Source of the DNA: Neelides folsomi
Lineage: Eukaryota > Arthropoda > Collembola > Neelipleona > Neelidae
Length of the DNA: 64,000 bases
Direction of reading: 5' to 3'
Assembly: GCA_034687125.1 (NCBI GenBank)
Contig: JAQGBZ010000193.1
Location: 54,838 to 118,837, forward strand
The notes beneath the pieces were generated by a model. That model saw only the letters and a list, made by a program, of their open reading frames with translations, ran no database searches and was not told the DNA's origin. Shown here in pieces: positions 37,495 to 49,736 of the stretch; position 1 is the first letter of the stretch; each line of letters opens with the position of its first letter. The position numbers were made by a program, and so were the translations under genes.

Positions 37495-37657
37495 GGCTGG
37501 ACTTTACTATCCGGAAAAACTCCATGCTGCTCCATGGAGGCCCTATGTTAATACATTATTCGCGTTATTTAGGTTAGGTTAGGTTTTGTATTAGAGGATA
37601 GGGGCTCCATGGAGTTTTGTGACGTTTTTCCGGATAGTAAAGTCCAGCCTAATTTTA
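37487..37657. mobile_element. 155-bp hairpin MITE with perfect 8-bp target duplications
   Basis: The element itself spans 37495..37649. Its ends are exact inverted repeats beginning GGCTGGACTTTACTATCCGG and continuing for about 25 bp. A second inner inverted repeat built around CTCCATGGAG makes almost the whole element one hairpin. It is flanked by identical TAATTTTA copies at 37487..37494 and 37650..37657, the length made by hAT, P or Merlin transposases. The loop contains three TTAGG units near 37569-37585. No coding capacity. Confidence 0.9.
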
Positions 37658-40600
37658 TTTTCCCTTCAGAATTACTTGTGCGTAGGGAGGGGAAATATAC
37701 AGACTCGAGCGTCAAAAGGATTGAGCAAGTTACTTTAAATGTTTACCTCAGATAAAAGGAGAGATCATTCTACAGTAAATACAAAATGTGAATGGTTTAA
37801 TTTGAATTTTTATATTTTAACAAAAACGCTCTCTAATCTGTTCTCTTAATTAAATATGCAGTAGACGAGACTGTAAACTTCATTAATTTCAAGTTTCAAA
37901 TAAAAATATTTATAAACTACTTTCTGCATACTTATAAATCGTATGGAATTCTATTGTATCAGAAAAATATAAAAAGAAAGTGTGGTAGGTTCGGTAGGCA
38001 TAGTATGAATTGCTGTTACTAATTTTTGTTTTGGTATTTGAATATTATATCAAGTATTATAATTACATTACTACTTAAGCTAATTTGTCAAATTAAGATA
38101 AAAAATTAATCCTTACCTTTGTTTAATTCAGTACAGAAAGTATGTTAGTTTGTTCAGGTTTCATCTTCCAGAGTTAATTACCATTTAATTTAAAGCACTC
38201 AAGGTAGATTGTTTATGCAGTAGATGTGGAAAGTTAATTGTGCATTACAGAGGAACGAAAGAACAAACGAGGTTGGAAAACATTAGTGCTAAGATTTTAA
38301 GTATGAATGAACTCACTCGGTGAAAGAAAACTATAAAGAAAATTGGCCGTAAAAGTTGGAATAAAAGGAATTTTCTTTGTATCTGGTCTGGAACTTGCTA
38401 TGTAGCATCTTCCGATTTTTCATCATTGCTTCATTTCGAGTTGTTGTCTTCTATATAAATTGGGTAAGTAAAAGAAATTTCTTCACTGGATGAGATTTTC
38501 TATGTAAAAGTTGGTTCTTTCGAGTTTCAAACTTTGTTAAAATAAAAGCCTGTAAAAATTCTCAAATGGGAGCTCACATTCAGAAGAAGCCAAAATCTTC
38601 ATTTGAAAAATGAATTTGATTTGAGTTTGGAGAAATTATGCAGAAAGCTTTTGGACCATTTCGCCTACTCGGTCCAAAATGTTCTTTGGAGTATGTTGAA
38701 TGTAATAGTCACACACAAGGAACTTTTCTTTTGTTTCTTATATTTAAATTTCTCAAAATTGAGCTCTTTGTTCCAACTTTGGCTTTCCTTCAGGATTAAA
38801 CAAAACAGGAATTGTGCATGAAGGAGTCTTTCCTCTATTTCCCCAAATTTGAATGATTGTCACTAATAAGGAATGAGAAATGAGGGGTCTCTTTCTGTCA
38901 TTTCATATTTTATATGTAAATTGTAAATAAAATAAATATTTACAAAGTGGGACAAAGACGGATGAGCAGAACTGCAGTTACAAGTGGGGAAAGTGGGAAA
39001 ACAAGAGTAGTGAATTTACAATGGGCTGAGTAGATATTATGATTTGATATTTATTTAGATCTTCGAAGAGGGATGAGAAGATGCTTCGGAGCCGACGGGT
39101 TGTTGGAGAGTGAAAGTGTGAGCTGAAGGCTATACATTTGATTGAGTCAGATTTGCGTCCTGCTGAGCCTCGGCGGCTCCAACCTTCCGAAATGAACAAA
39201 CCATGTCCTTACATGATCCAATGCGAGTTGCGTTCTCCCTCGTCCTCATCTTCTTTTCTCTATATAGTGAAACTCAGCATTTCTACTCGACCGTATTGAC
39301 TTCAATTTTTTTGAGGATTATGGGGAAACTTGTGGATCAACTTTCAGTAAACTGCTGTTTGGCATTCGCCATTTATTTTTTCCCTCTTTTTAAATAGCTT
39401 AGATGATTTAATGACTCCTTCGGTTAACTTTTTTCAATGGTCGACCATTAAATATAATGATGCATGATGTATTTATTCCAGACTTTATTTAATTCTTAGG
39501 ATCTTGCAATTCTTTTCATTGGAAAGTAGGTAGGAATAAAATTGCCCTACTCAAGGAATTAAATTTAAATCATGAAATATTAAAGTATATAATTTAATTT
39601 ATTTCTCAAGGAAGAAATACGCAGCTCACAGTGTATTAATATTCAAAATTTGTATGTTACCTTTTGTAGTATAGTAGGAACTCAAGTGAATCCGTATAGT
39701 ACAAAGTTAGAGTACTGATAGATACTGTACCGTACTGTACTGTAGTAAGAAGATACACGTATGAATCCCGACTACTATAAATTATAATTTACTGAGCTTT
39801 CTTTGCAAGTTTTCATGTTTTATGTTTACCATTAGCGTCGCAGCGGTTTTGGCAACTTTAATTGATTTGATAAATATTTTCAAAGCTTCAACATGGTCCT
39901 AACTCCTATGTATTAACCACAATTGAAAATAATATTCTTGGAAAAGTTCAAAAGCAACTTTGTTTTGATCCATATCCACGTTCATTGATTATGGCCAAGA
40001 GCTCTTTTATCATTCAGTAAACTTTAAACTTTACGTGAAACTAACGATATCTTACTATGTATTTATTTGACATGTGGATTCGTGTCATCTCAACTCCAAA
40101 CATCCAGACTTATTGACACTATTGAGGCAAAGCAAACGAATTTTGTGTGTCAATGTATGTCAATGAACTCTAATGTAAGTATATAAGTATTAGTAATATT
40201 GGGTAATAGTCGTTGTTGTAACAATTGTAATGGAGGGATGAAATGGATGTTGTTCCAATTTGTAACTCAACTTTATCCTTCTTATTCGCCGCACATACGT
40301 TCGAAGACGTGATTAGGGAAGAAAGCTGCGTGCTTTTACTTTCACTTAATTAAACTTTACTCTAGGGCTAAACTAGGGCTAAACAATTGTGGGTTTAGTT
40401 AAAATACACCTTATACAATCAGTTGTGGGAGATTTGAACCCTTCAGGAAGGAGTATAGTCTTTCCGGCCCCTTGAGTTTTATTGCTCTTCCTTATTGATT
40501 TCGCTTTGAGATCGCTCTTTCGAGGTCTTTCGACTTCCGTCTCTCTTTAGCAAAACAAATTATTCACCGTCCTCCTCCCAGATGAGCGGAAACATTTAGT

Positions 40601-43189
40601 AAATAATGAGAATCTAAACAATAGAGTGAAGCTCTATTTCCTTCTAATGCAATTCTCAATAGTGCACTGACTTAAAATTAGTTGAGAGTCGATTGGAGAT
40701 AAAATACTTATAAATGGAAAATGTGTAGTAAATATTATTAAAAATTGAGTTATAAGTTGTACATTAATAGATTGACTACAGAGAATATAAAAAAGACTGA
40801 CAACGACATGTCAAGAAATTATGCAATGGATCCAAAGTAAATAAAATTTAAGAGTAAATAATATACTCTATTTTCGCTACTTATGTGATGCTATGCAAAA
40901 TATCTGTAGATACTTTCCATAATACATAATACACAAATATAAATATTTAACGCGTAAGTACTTTACAGTAAAACAGTAATTATTAGATACTGTTAGATAG
41001 TATTATTCTAGTAAAAAAACTAAACTTATTTATAGTATACAATACACAATGTGTATGTGGTTTTGCATGAAATGACGATACTTTCCATAAATTATTCCAT
41101 GGTATAATATGAATTCAAGGTGAGCTTATTTAATATTTTATACTAAAGTAGTTAACCGAAGTGGGATCTTTGGTTTATACAATTTAAATTCTCATCATAT
41201 TAAAGTATGAATTTCATCCGCTTATATTTTCTAGTGAATTGTCAATTCGATTGTATACAAGGCATGCTGTAGAATAGACATTTGTAAATTATGTTTTAAT
41301 ATTTCAAATTTTAGAACTCCTACTTTAAATAAAAATAAATAAGTTGAGTAAATTCTGGAATTGATATTTAAGTATACCTATGTGAGATACTGTAGTTCAA
41401 GATATTTTATTTATAAAGTCAGAAATACTGTTTAGTATCATGGTTTATTATGAACTTTAATAATGTACATACATGATAGGCGATAGGTAATGTTACATTA
41501 TGTAATATAGGTAATACATGTTATTTATGCACAAAATTTGATATAATGCTTAACTGTAGAAAATTTATGTTTCTAACAATTATTAAGATATATGCTTAAA
41601 TTAAGTGTTATTCATTTGCCAATTAACATTCTCTTCATTTTATGAAACGTCGCAAACATTCCTGACGTCTTAATTGAACGCTGGGAGTTATTTATGGATT
41701 TAGCCGTATGGGTACAAATTGAAAAGAAGGCCATTAGGCCATTAGTTTTTAATTGTCAAATTGTTATACATTATTTAAATGGAGAAAGACAACTAATGAA
41801 CCAATAAACTGAAGTCAACGCTAATAAAACGCTAATAAAATTATAATAAATTATAAAGATAGATTATTATAGTTTAAATATAATATTAGTATAAATCCAT
41901 ACTTTTAGAAGTTTACTAAATAAAGTCAAGTTGTTTTAGAAATGATTATCATTTCATAAAAACATTATCATTTATAAAGTACAAAATTGAATTAGGAAGA
42001 ATTCAATGTGAACAATAGAATATTAACGCTAAAAATAAAGTTGCATGAGATCTTATTAACATTTACTTTAGGTATGCCAATTGCAAATTGAAACGCTAAA
42101 TAAATAAAGTGAATACCAATAATGAAGAACTTTTGCCTACGCCGTTTTACTTCATTACATCACAGAAATTGAATTTGTAGAAATTGAACAGAATCTCCTG
42201 TCTTGATCAACAACAATGTTCAACATTCAATAACATGTGTACTTTAAACAAACCGAATATTTTATGCCATTTTCTAACCAGCTAACTTTATATTGAGGAT
42301 AATTTATGGTCGAGCGACTTCACAAAATTATTTTTACACCTCACAAAACTTTGAATTATTATTTTCATTATCGTCATTCTTTCAATTTAGTTTTAGTTTT
42401 ACCATTGCCCAATGTTCTTTGATAATCTCATCCCGTTAAATAAAGTTAAGCCTTTATAAATGTATTCCATTATGGCTTGTAACTTTAAGCTCTTATTCTC
42501 TGGAATGAAATTATTTGATCATCAAATAAGTTAAAACTTTACATTTTTAAAATGTAAAAGTAGAACAAAACTAGAGCTCTCATTTTAAATTCAAACATAC
42601 CAAGTTTTCATATTTTTTAATGATGCATGCTACTAAATAAATGCATAAATAGTAATAGTACATCAGTCCAGATAATCAAATTCCAGGTATGATTAAAAAT
42701 ACTATGAAAAGAAATATCCAAACATACGTATAGATAATTAATAATCATCAGAACTTACGCTATTATGTATATTACCTCTTAATTTTTCAATTTTTTGGTC
42801 ACGCAAAAAAGAAGGGATATTAGGTAGGGTTAAAGAAATATTTAAGAATATTTGATTTAAAATCATTATTATGTTTTCTCACACTCAAATAAAAAATTCA
42901 ATGAAATGAGTTCCAAAATCCACAACACTCTTGTTGTTTTTCTTTTTAATGAAAGTGACATTAATATTAGAATAATTATTAAAATTTTTATACACTGGAA
43001 TAAAATTTTGAATTAACAGTTTCGATTTTTACACTAAACATTATACATTTAATTAAAACTACTTATGCTTAAGAATATAAAATATCACGGGATGAACTTT
43101 CATAATAAAATAATAACAAACAATTACGAAACATTAAAGAATTTCAAAGCTTTTTTATGCTACTTGCGTGTAATTAGCATTCAGCATGT
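37658..43189. other. Gene-poor region of about 5.5 kb
   Basis: I see no joinable exons. Short ORFs (for example 38603..38821, 39203..39397, 38978..39199 minus) lack domains and partners. A GATTTGAACC word near 40428 prompted a tRNA check that failed. AT-rich throughout. Confidence 0.45.
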
Positions 43190-46100
43190 TTACACTTGCC
43201 TTTCATTAACTTTTTTTACCGTTGTTGGTTCATCCGATTTATTAATCTTTTTCTCGTCATTTGGTTCTAGTGGCTCGTCGGTATGTATGTTGACAGGAAG
43301 CTGGCCAATAAATCCTTCCATGACGCTGAGTCTTCTTACCGGAAGATTCCTGCACCCAAGAAGTCCCTTATCGGCTTCAACTTCTCCGGAATCTCCAATA
43401 ACGCCGCCTCCGGTTTCGACTTTTTCTTTAATTTCATCTTCCCCTTCCATCTTCTCATCCTCTCCGCTTTTGGCTATTACCCCAACCTTCGTATGCTTCT
43501 TAATGTAAGTGAGATTCGCAATGAAGTATAGGACAGAGGCTATAAAGGCCGAGGCGGAAAATATCCTAAACGATTCTCTCGTCCCAAACCACTTAATTAA
43601 AAATCCACCAATTAGACTTCCCAGACCCCGGCCTGGAAAATTAAAGATTCAATGTTTTATCTATTTTAACCAATGTCATTTATTGAGTGAGATCCTCAAG
43701 CCGCCAATTACCAATTCCGAAGTAAAGACCGCCCATTATCCCTTGAACGGTCGCAATGGTGTCTTGGGTGGAAAGTGCAGCAGCATACATTGTCGCGGCA
43801 GTTATTGCCAGACAACCCGTGACGGCTTCCAAAGCCTCATATGGCAAGCACATCCAGGGATTCTCAATGTAGGAAAATCCTTACAAATACAAACCCAAAC
43901 AATCCAATTTAAACAAAGCTCCTCAATTTAATCAGAAAATAATTGGGATAGACAGAGATATTCCCTAAATAAGCTTTCTAAATCCATGTTAAAAATCAAT
44001 TATTTCAATTTGTTATTGTAGCTGGTTGATTAAAAATTTATGACAAATATAAAACCCAATTGAAAAGTTTAAACAATCCACAAGATTTTATCTCTCATCT
44101 AATTGGCTATTTAAATAATGTAAAATCAATATAAGGAAAAGTATTCACCGAGCATTCGTATGCTGTAAAACAAAAGTCCAATGGAAATGACGTTGACATG
44201 GCCCAATCGTTTTACAATTGGCCCACAAAGAACGAGAAACGGAAGTCCGAATGAGCCACTCGTTGTGACTGTTAATCCCATAAGGACTTCGTTCCCGCCC
44301 AAGTCTTTGAGGAACCAAAAAAGGAAGCTCTCGACGTATCCCCAAGCTGTCCCTGAAATCCGAATTTATTAGTTGATGAAATCCTTTGATTTGCTCCCAT
44401 CCTTTCAATGTTGAATTACCCGATGCGAGAACTGCCAAGAAAAATAAAACCGTTTCCAAGTTGGAAAGAACTTTCTTTAATTGGGACAAAATGGAACTTG
44501 AAGGTTTTTTAAATGTGAGATCGATTTTTAACGTTATTAGGGAGCAAAGAGCTTGAAGTGCTGCATATAAATAAAATGCAGGGCGAAAATCTTGTGTTTT
44601 GTATATCAATGTCCCAGATCTAAATGGTAAGAGAATCATTCAATTTTTTGTCAATTTAATTACCATCTTTTATCCCATAAATATCTTATAAATCAAGTTT
44701 AACTTATTTATATGTCATTCATTACAATGGTGAAGCAATACAAGCCGCCACTACTCCTGTAAATTTTTGAATTCCAAGTTCACCTCCCTGTTCCTTTAAA
44801 GGCCAATTTAACAATTTAAGCCAACAATTACCATTTTCCAAAATGTGTTATAAATAATGATTAAAAAGTCATTATACTTTGATTATAGCCATTACTGCTC
44901 CTTCGAAAACAATATATGATGTTGAACTTGTGAGGCCTAAAAGAATACGAAATAGTGTATTGAGCCAAAATGTGAGAGAGACATCAAAAACCTAAAAGAC
45001 CAATTAAAACATTTATATACATAAAAACATGAACATATTTGGTATATTACTTGTACATATTTCATATTGATTTTATATTAGATAGTATATGATGTATTTT
45101 AAGTATAATGTGATATTGGTAATAAATCATTCCCAACATTGTTCATCCATCCAAAGCCATTTCCTTACCTTTACTTCTCGCAAATTGTTACAAAAAAGCT
45201 TCCTTTTAAAAGTAGTGAAGCATTGAGAGACACAGGTTGGGTTTTTTCGCATAATGGAGTTGGGTAAAGAACAGGCCTTTCCTTTGGGAACACTTTTGGC
45301 CCCTAAAGAGAACAACCCTTGCACTTCAAATTCAGGATGGGTCACATTAATCTCTATTTCTTCTCCTTTCTCTTGAAGGTCATTGGAGTAGGCAAGGTTG
45401 TGAATCTCCAGCATTTCATATTTCTCAGAATCTGATAAGTGATTGTATTCGAGAAATTTTAAAGCACACTTTCTTCCGCCACTTCCATCACACTCAATTT
45501 CAAGCCTTTGGTTCGGAATGAAAACTTTTCCATTTGGAAGTGTAAAGTTTCTCTGTTCTGGCGGCGAGTCTTCTTGGAAATCTTCAGAAGCATAATCAAA
45601 TTCGGGGTCGAGTAAGATATTGCTTTTGGATACTTTTACAACATCTTTAGTAATCTGTTCATCATCACAAAGGATCCCACAGTAAAGTGGGGCAGGAGGA
45701 AGATCCAAATAGTTCAAACGGGTCAAATTTATATTACAAGGAATATCATCAACTTGTTTAATTGCGAAGGCCGGAGTTGAAGAGCTACTCGACGAAGAGC
45801 TGCAGGAAAATGAGAAGGTTACATTTTCAGGCAGATTGATTTCCTGGCGAGCTATCGGAATCAGCACGAGGAGAAGACTCATCCCAGCATTTATTAACGT
45901 TATGGCCGCTAAGAAAACCTGTGAATAATTACAATTATAACACATTGCGAACATCATATAATTAATACCTCTGACGTCAAATTTTAACCCAATTCTTGTA
46001 AATTTTTTTTGAAGAAATTCTAATGAAATTAATTAAGATACTACTGATATTCATATACCTATTAGTATTCTAGTATAAATATTAGAATGTAATACCAACC

Positions 46101-48274
46101 TACTACTTAATAGTAGAATGTAATACCAACTTACTTGAATATTTTTAAATATGATAATGTTTTATGTAAATAAATATCTGCAAGAGAATAAGTTACCAGA
46201 CTGGAAGCCAGACAGGCTTTCTTTATAGCAAATCATGACAATAAGTAAGGTAAATATTTATTCAATTTAAGTGTAATTTTATAGGACAAACCTTGAAGTT
46301 TCCAATTCGATCAGCCAAAATGCCAGCAAACGGAGGTCCAAGAATGGCAATAATTGGAATAAAGGCTTGGATGATTCCTGCTTCAGATGGATTCAACCCG
46401 AGGTATTTCATATGGAGTGCGAGAAACGGATAAAGGACGAATAAAGCTTTGAAAGATAAATGAGTAATTCAGTTCTCAGCTTCTCGTAAATCAACTATAT
46501 ATTGTATTACTTTCTTGGTGAATGAAAGTTTAAATTCAATCTCAACTAATATGGGATTCAGAAAGCTGTAAGGGTGTGATTCGGAAAATAATTTTATTTT
46601 AATCGTTTCTAGAGATTCAGAATCTTTTTTAATTCTTATGCTCTTTATTTAAATGTTAATAGGAGAGTACAGCAATTCAAAAATTTAACCTTTATTCCTA
46701 GTGAAAGACTCTGTATTTTTGTAATACTATGATACTTAAATGTACCGGGTGGCACAGAGTTAAATGTGTATTTTTGATCATGTACAACTTTTTAACAGAA
46801 GTTTCTCAAAGATTATCATTATAAGCTCAATGCATCATACAACTAAATTCTATATTAGTAATAATCTTAATTTGTGATTTGAGCCTCATTTGCTTAAAAA
46901 ATACACCATTGCAAACGAACTCCGGAATCTTCCCAAGCTATTTTACATAAAGTTATGGGTATTTCGCTTAACTCTTGGACAATTCTAGCTATGAGATCTA
47001 CAAGGGTTGAGGGGCTTTTGTCATATACCTGGTTATTCATTACATGATCCCAAATGAAAAAAATCGAGAGGCTTATATTGTCCAAGCGTTCAGGGAAATA
47101 CCCGTTGCTAAATGTAACTATAAATGAAGTTTCGAGGCTGTCGAAGATCGCTGCATCGCTGCACAATTTTGAAGCAACTGTGGCTTAAATCACAAATTAA
47201 GATTATTCTACCATAGTTGTATGTTGCATTGAGCATATAATGGTAATCTTTGAGAATATTCTGTTAAAAAGTTATATATGATCGAAAAACTCATAATCAG
47301 TTAACTCAGAACCACCCGGTATTTATGTATTTAATATTTAAAAGTAGATGCAAAATGGGATTATAATATCTTAATAACCAAAAGTTAAAGTGAAAATTAA
47401 TAATTAAGAAAGATTGCAATTAAGAAAATGTAAATTTTACAACGATAGAACAAAGCATTATCGCAATACGTTTTTAGCTTTCATGATGTTTTACTCACTT
47501 TACCCCAATATTTGTGTTAAGGTCAATTATAACTTCTTTACAGTAAATTAAATTGAGATTCATTTTTAAAATTCTCTAGGAACGATCAAAATAAAATTAT
47601 TTTGCGAATCACACCCTTATAGCCTGCTAAATCCCATATATTTCCTTATATAACATTTTGGTCGTTCCGCGCTCCATTTAATTCCAATCCGATTCTTCAT
47701 TCATGACATTACAAATTGCAGGGATCGTATACATTATGAATTTTTATATACAAGACATGTAAAATAGTGAAATGTAAAATATTCAAAAGTGAGGCTTTGA
47801 GCATTTTAATAAAAAATTTTTTATATTACAGATACATACAAGTAGACGTTTTACTGCAATAACAAATACTAGATAAAGTAAAACTTAGTGAGTAGAACTC
47901 ATACAATTGGAAGGCTGTAAAAGACTCTATTAGCATAAGAATGAAAGATGAAGATATTCATTATCTATCCCTCCTATTTATTCTTGTTTTTGAGGAAAAA
48001 GGTATATGCTACAATATACCTTTAAGATAAATGGAAGGTATTCAGTTAAAAAAGTGTTCTTACTTGCGTATTTGAAAAAGTATAGGAACTTTATAGGAAG
48101 CAACTTTATATTTGTTATATCCGCCTCTAGTCCTTTCCAAAATCCAAGATCTTTCATTGCTTTCTGGCCTTCATTATTACATTCCAAATTGAGTCTTTTT
48201 GTATTTTCCGCATCGTTCGTTTCAAAATTTGAAGTTGTCACAGAAAAGGAATTTTCACTCGAATTTTTTTCCAT
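43190..48274 (-). CDS. MFSD6-like major facilitator superfamily transporter
   Basis: Nine exons: 48064..48274, 46292..46446, 45169..45918, 44878..44991, 44726..44793, 44420..44619, 44149..44352, 43712..43879 and 43190..43632; phases close to 770 aa. Exon 1 is a hydrophilic N-terminus leading to TM1 (KFLYFFKYATLFVLYPFLAL), a splice-created span. Exon 2 has LGLNPSEAGIIQAFIPIIAI and the loop ILADRIGNFK. Exon 3 encodes TM3 and then a large Ser- and Cys-rich extracellular loop of over 200 residues. Later exons give TAWGYVESFLFWFLKDLGG, LVLCGPIVKRLGHVNVI and the MFSD6 signature QGIMGGLYFGIGRGLGSLIG. The C-tail is Glu/Lys-rich and cytosolic. Family: multipass plasma-membrane protein with substrate undefined. 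Intron 1 carries a mariner-type element. Confidence 0.87.
46745..47319. mobile_element. Tc1/mariner-type element with long inverted repeats and a transposase remnant
   Basis: The ends read CCGGGTGG and CCACCCGG, flanked by TA at 46743..46744 and 47320..47321. The inverted repeats extend imperfectly for about 140 bp each side (matching blocks include AACTTTTTAACAGAA and ATAATCTTAATTTGTGATTT). The centre, minus strand 46894..47166, is a decayed ORF whose FFIWDHVMNNQVY and DLIARIVQELSEIP resemble the C-terminal end of mariner-like transposases. The catalytic triad is not present. Lies in intron 1 of the MFSD6-like gene. Confidence 0.8.
46894..47166 (-). pseudogene. Mariner-like transposase C-terminal fragment
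   Basis: About 90 codons corresponding to the end of a transposase of the type with ...DFFLWGxLKxxVY... followed by a DL-ARI helix. The N-terminal DNA-binding domain and the DDE/DDD residues are missing, so it cannot be active. Matches by motif memory only. Confidence 0.55.
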
Positions 48275-49736
48275 GAAGCTTGATTACTCTTCTGTGAGTC
48301 ATAAATTAAATTTTACGCTCTGCTAATTTTTTATATTATCTTGAATGTAAACAAAATTATTATGCATATTATAAGAACAATTTTAGAATTTATGAATTTA
48401 TTAAGTTCTGACTCTTAATTTTCTATTATACGAATTTCAATAATCTAATTTGCGTTAAATCACTTAATAATAAAAAATAGGTAAGCAGGTATTTATATAA
48501 TATATATATACATAAATACCGTATTTATTTTCATTTAAACTACCTTTATGTATAAATTGTATAAAATAGAATAACATGTTTGTTAAGATTAAAAGTCAGG
48601 TTAAATAATTAATAGAGTGTATGTAACATACCCATTCTATGCAGAAAGAATTTAAATACTTAACCTTCAACCCAACAGAAAGATTCCTTACCTCAAATAT
48701 GAAAATAATCTGAAGAATTAAACGTCCTGAATGAACAAAAAATTATCTCGAGTTTTGGGTAAGCAATTTGAATGCATAAATATATCGGTAGCTTATTGAT
48801 AAATGAAATCATGATCACGACCTCGAAGTTTTTAAAATTCTCATTGTTTTATCTGTCAAGAATTGAATGTTCGACTGTTCCTTTTTTAAATAGACTACTA
48901 TAATATTTTTGGCAAATCAATTTAAAATCAAGACATTGAAAATTGAAACATTAATCATTCATATTACACGTACCTAATACATACATTATTATGTAATAAA
49001 CAATTTAATATTATGAATATGTAAATATTAAATCAATCTACTCAATCTAGTAAGTAGTATTTATGTATATATTAAGTTGTATATGGTATAGTACACGTAT
49101 AAATACTACATACATAGTTATTTAAAATCCTTATCTCGTACTGTTAATGCTAATGCCTACAAATTGATGCATTCCATTCTTAAGCATCCTAGAGCAGAAA
49201 CTACCACAGATCTATCCTAATCTATTATTCTACACATTCACTGAAAACCAATATACGTAATGTTTAAATATTTCTCACATGTAATAAATATTTAATTACT
49301 TATCTATAACTTATGAAGAATAATGAATAGGTAAGTAATAATAAGTTCAATACCATTTGTAGATCAGTAAAAATGTTAAATGTTCATGACTTTAACCTTA
49401 ATATGTAATGAAATACTTTTGCATTAATGTTATGTTTAAACACGTGGACTCGCATTGAGGATAAAATACCAATAGTTATTTACATTTTATTTTTCATGTG
49501 AAATTTTTATTTGAAGTTTATATTAGTAATTAAATTTGTCTATACTGTTATAATTAAACCACGTGATCAATTTTTATGTTAAAGCAATTTAAGAGTATTT
49601 TTATTACGTATGGTTGGTTTACGACTATATTTATAATTTTTGGTTAACAATTGTTTTATAATATTTACACCTGTAATTTGTGGAATAATTATGTAATATA
49701 AAATTTTATTAATTTTATACTTTAATTTACACTTCT
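48275..49736. other. Intergenic spacer
   Basis: Promoter side of the MFSD6-like gene and 3' side of the leucine-rich gene. AT-rich with TACATA/TATGTA-type simple sequence near 48495-48530 and 48970-49115. No coding signal. Confidence 0.5.

Noticed and set aside
40420-40500. GATTTGAACC word suggesting a minus-strand tRNA
   Set aside because: The T-stem does not pair and no matching D-arm or acceptor stem is present.
43065-43931. Plus-strand ORFs of 140-147 aa
   Set aside because: Antisense to the last exons of the MFSD6-like transporter.
46080-46135. Short duplicated segment (TAGAATGTAATACCAAC twice)
   Set aside because: A single small tandem duplication in an intron with no further structure.
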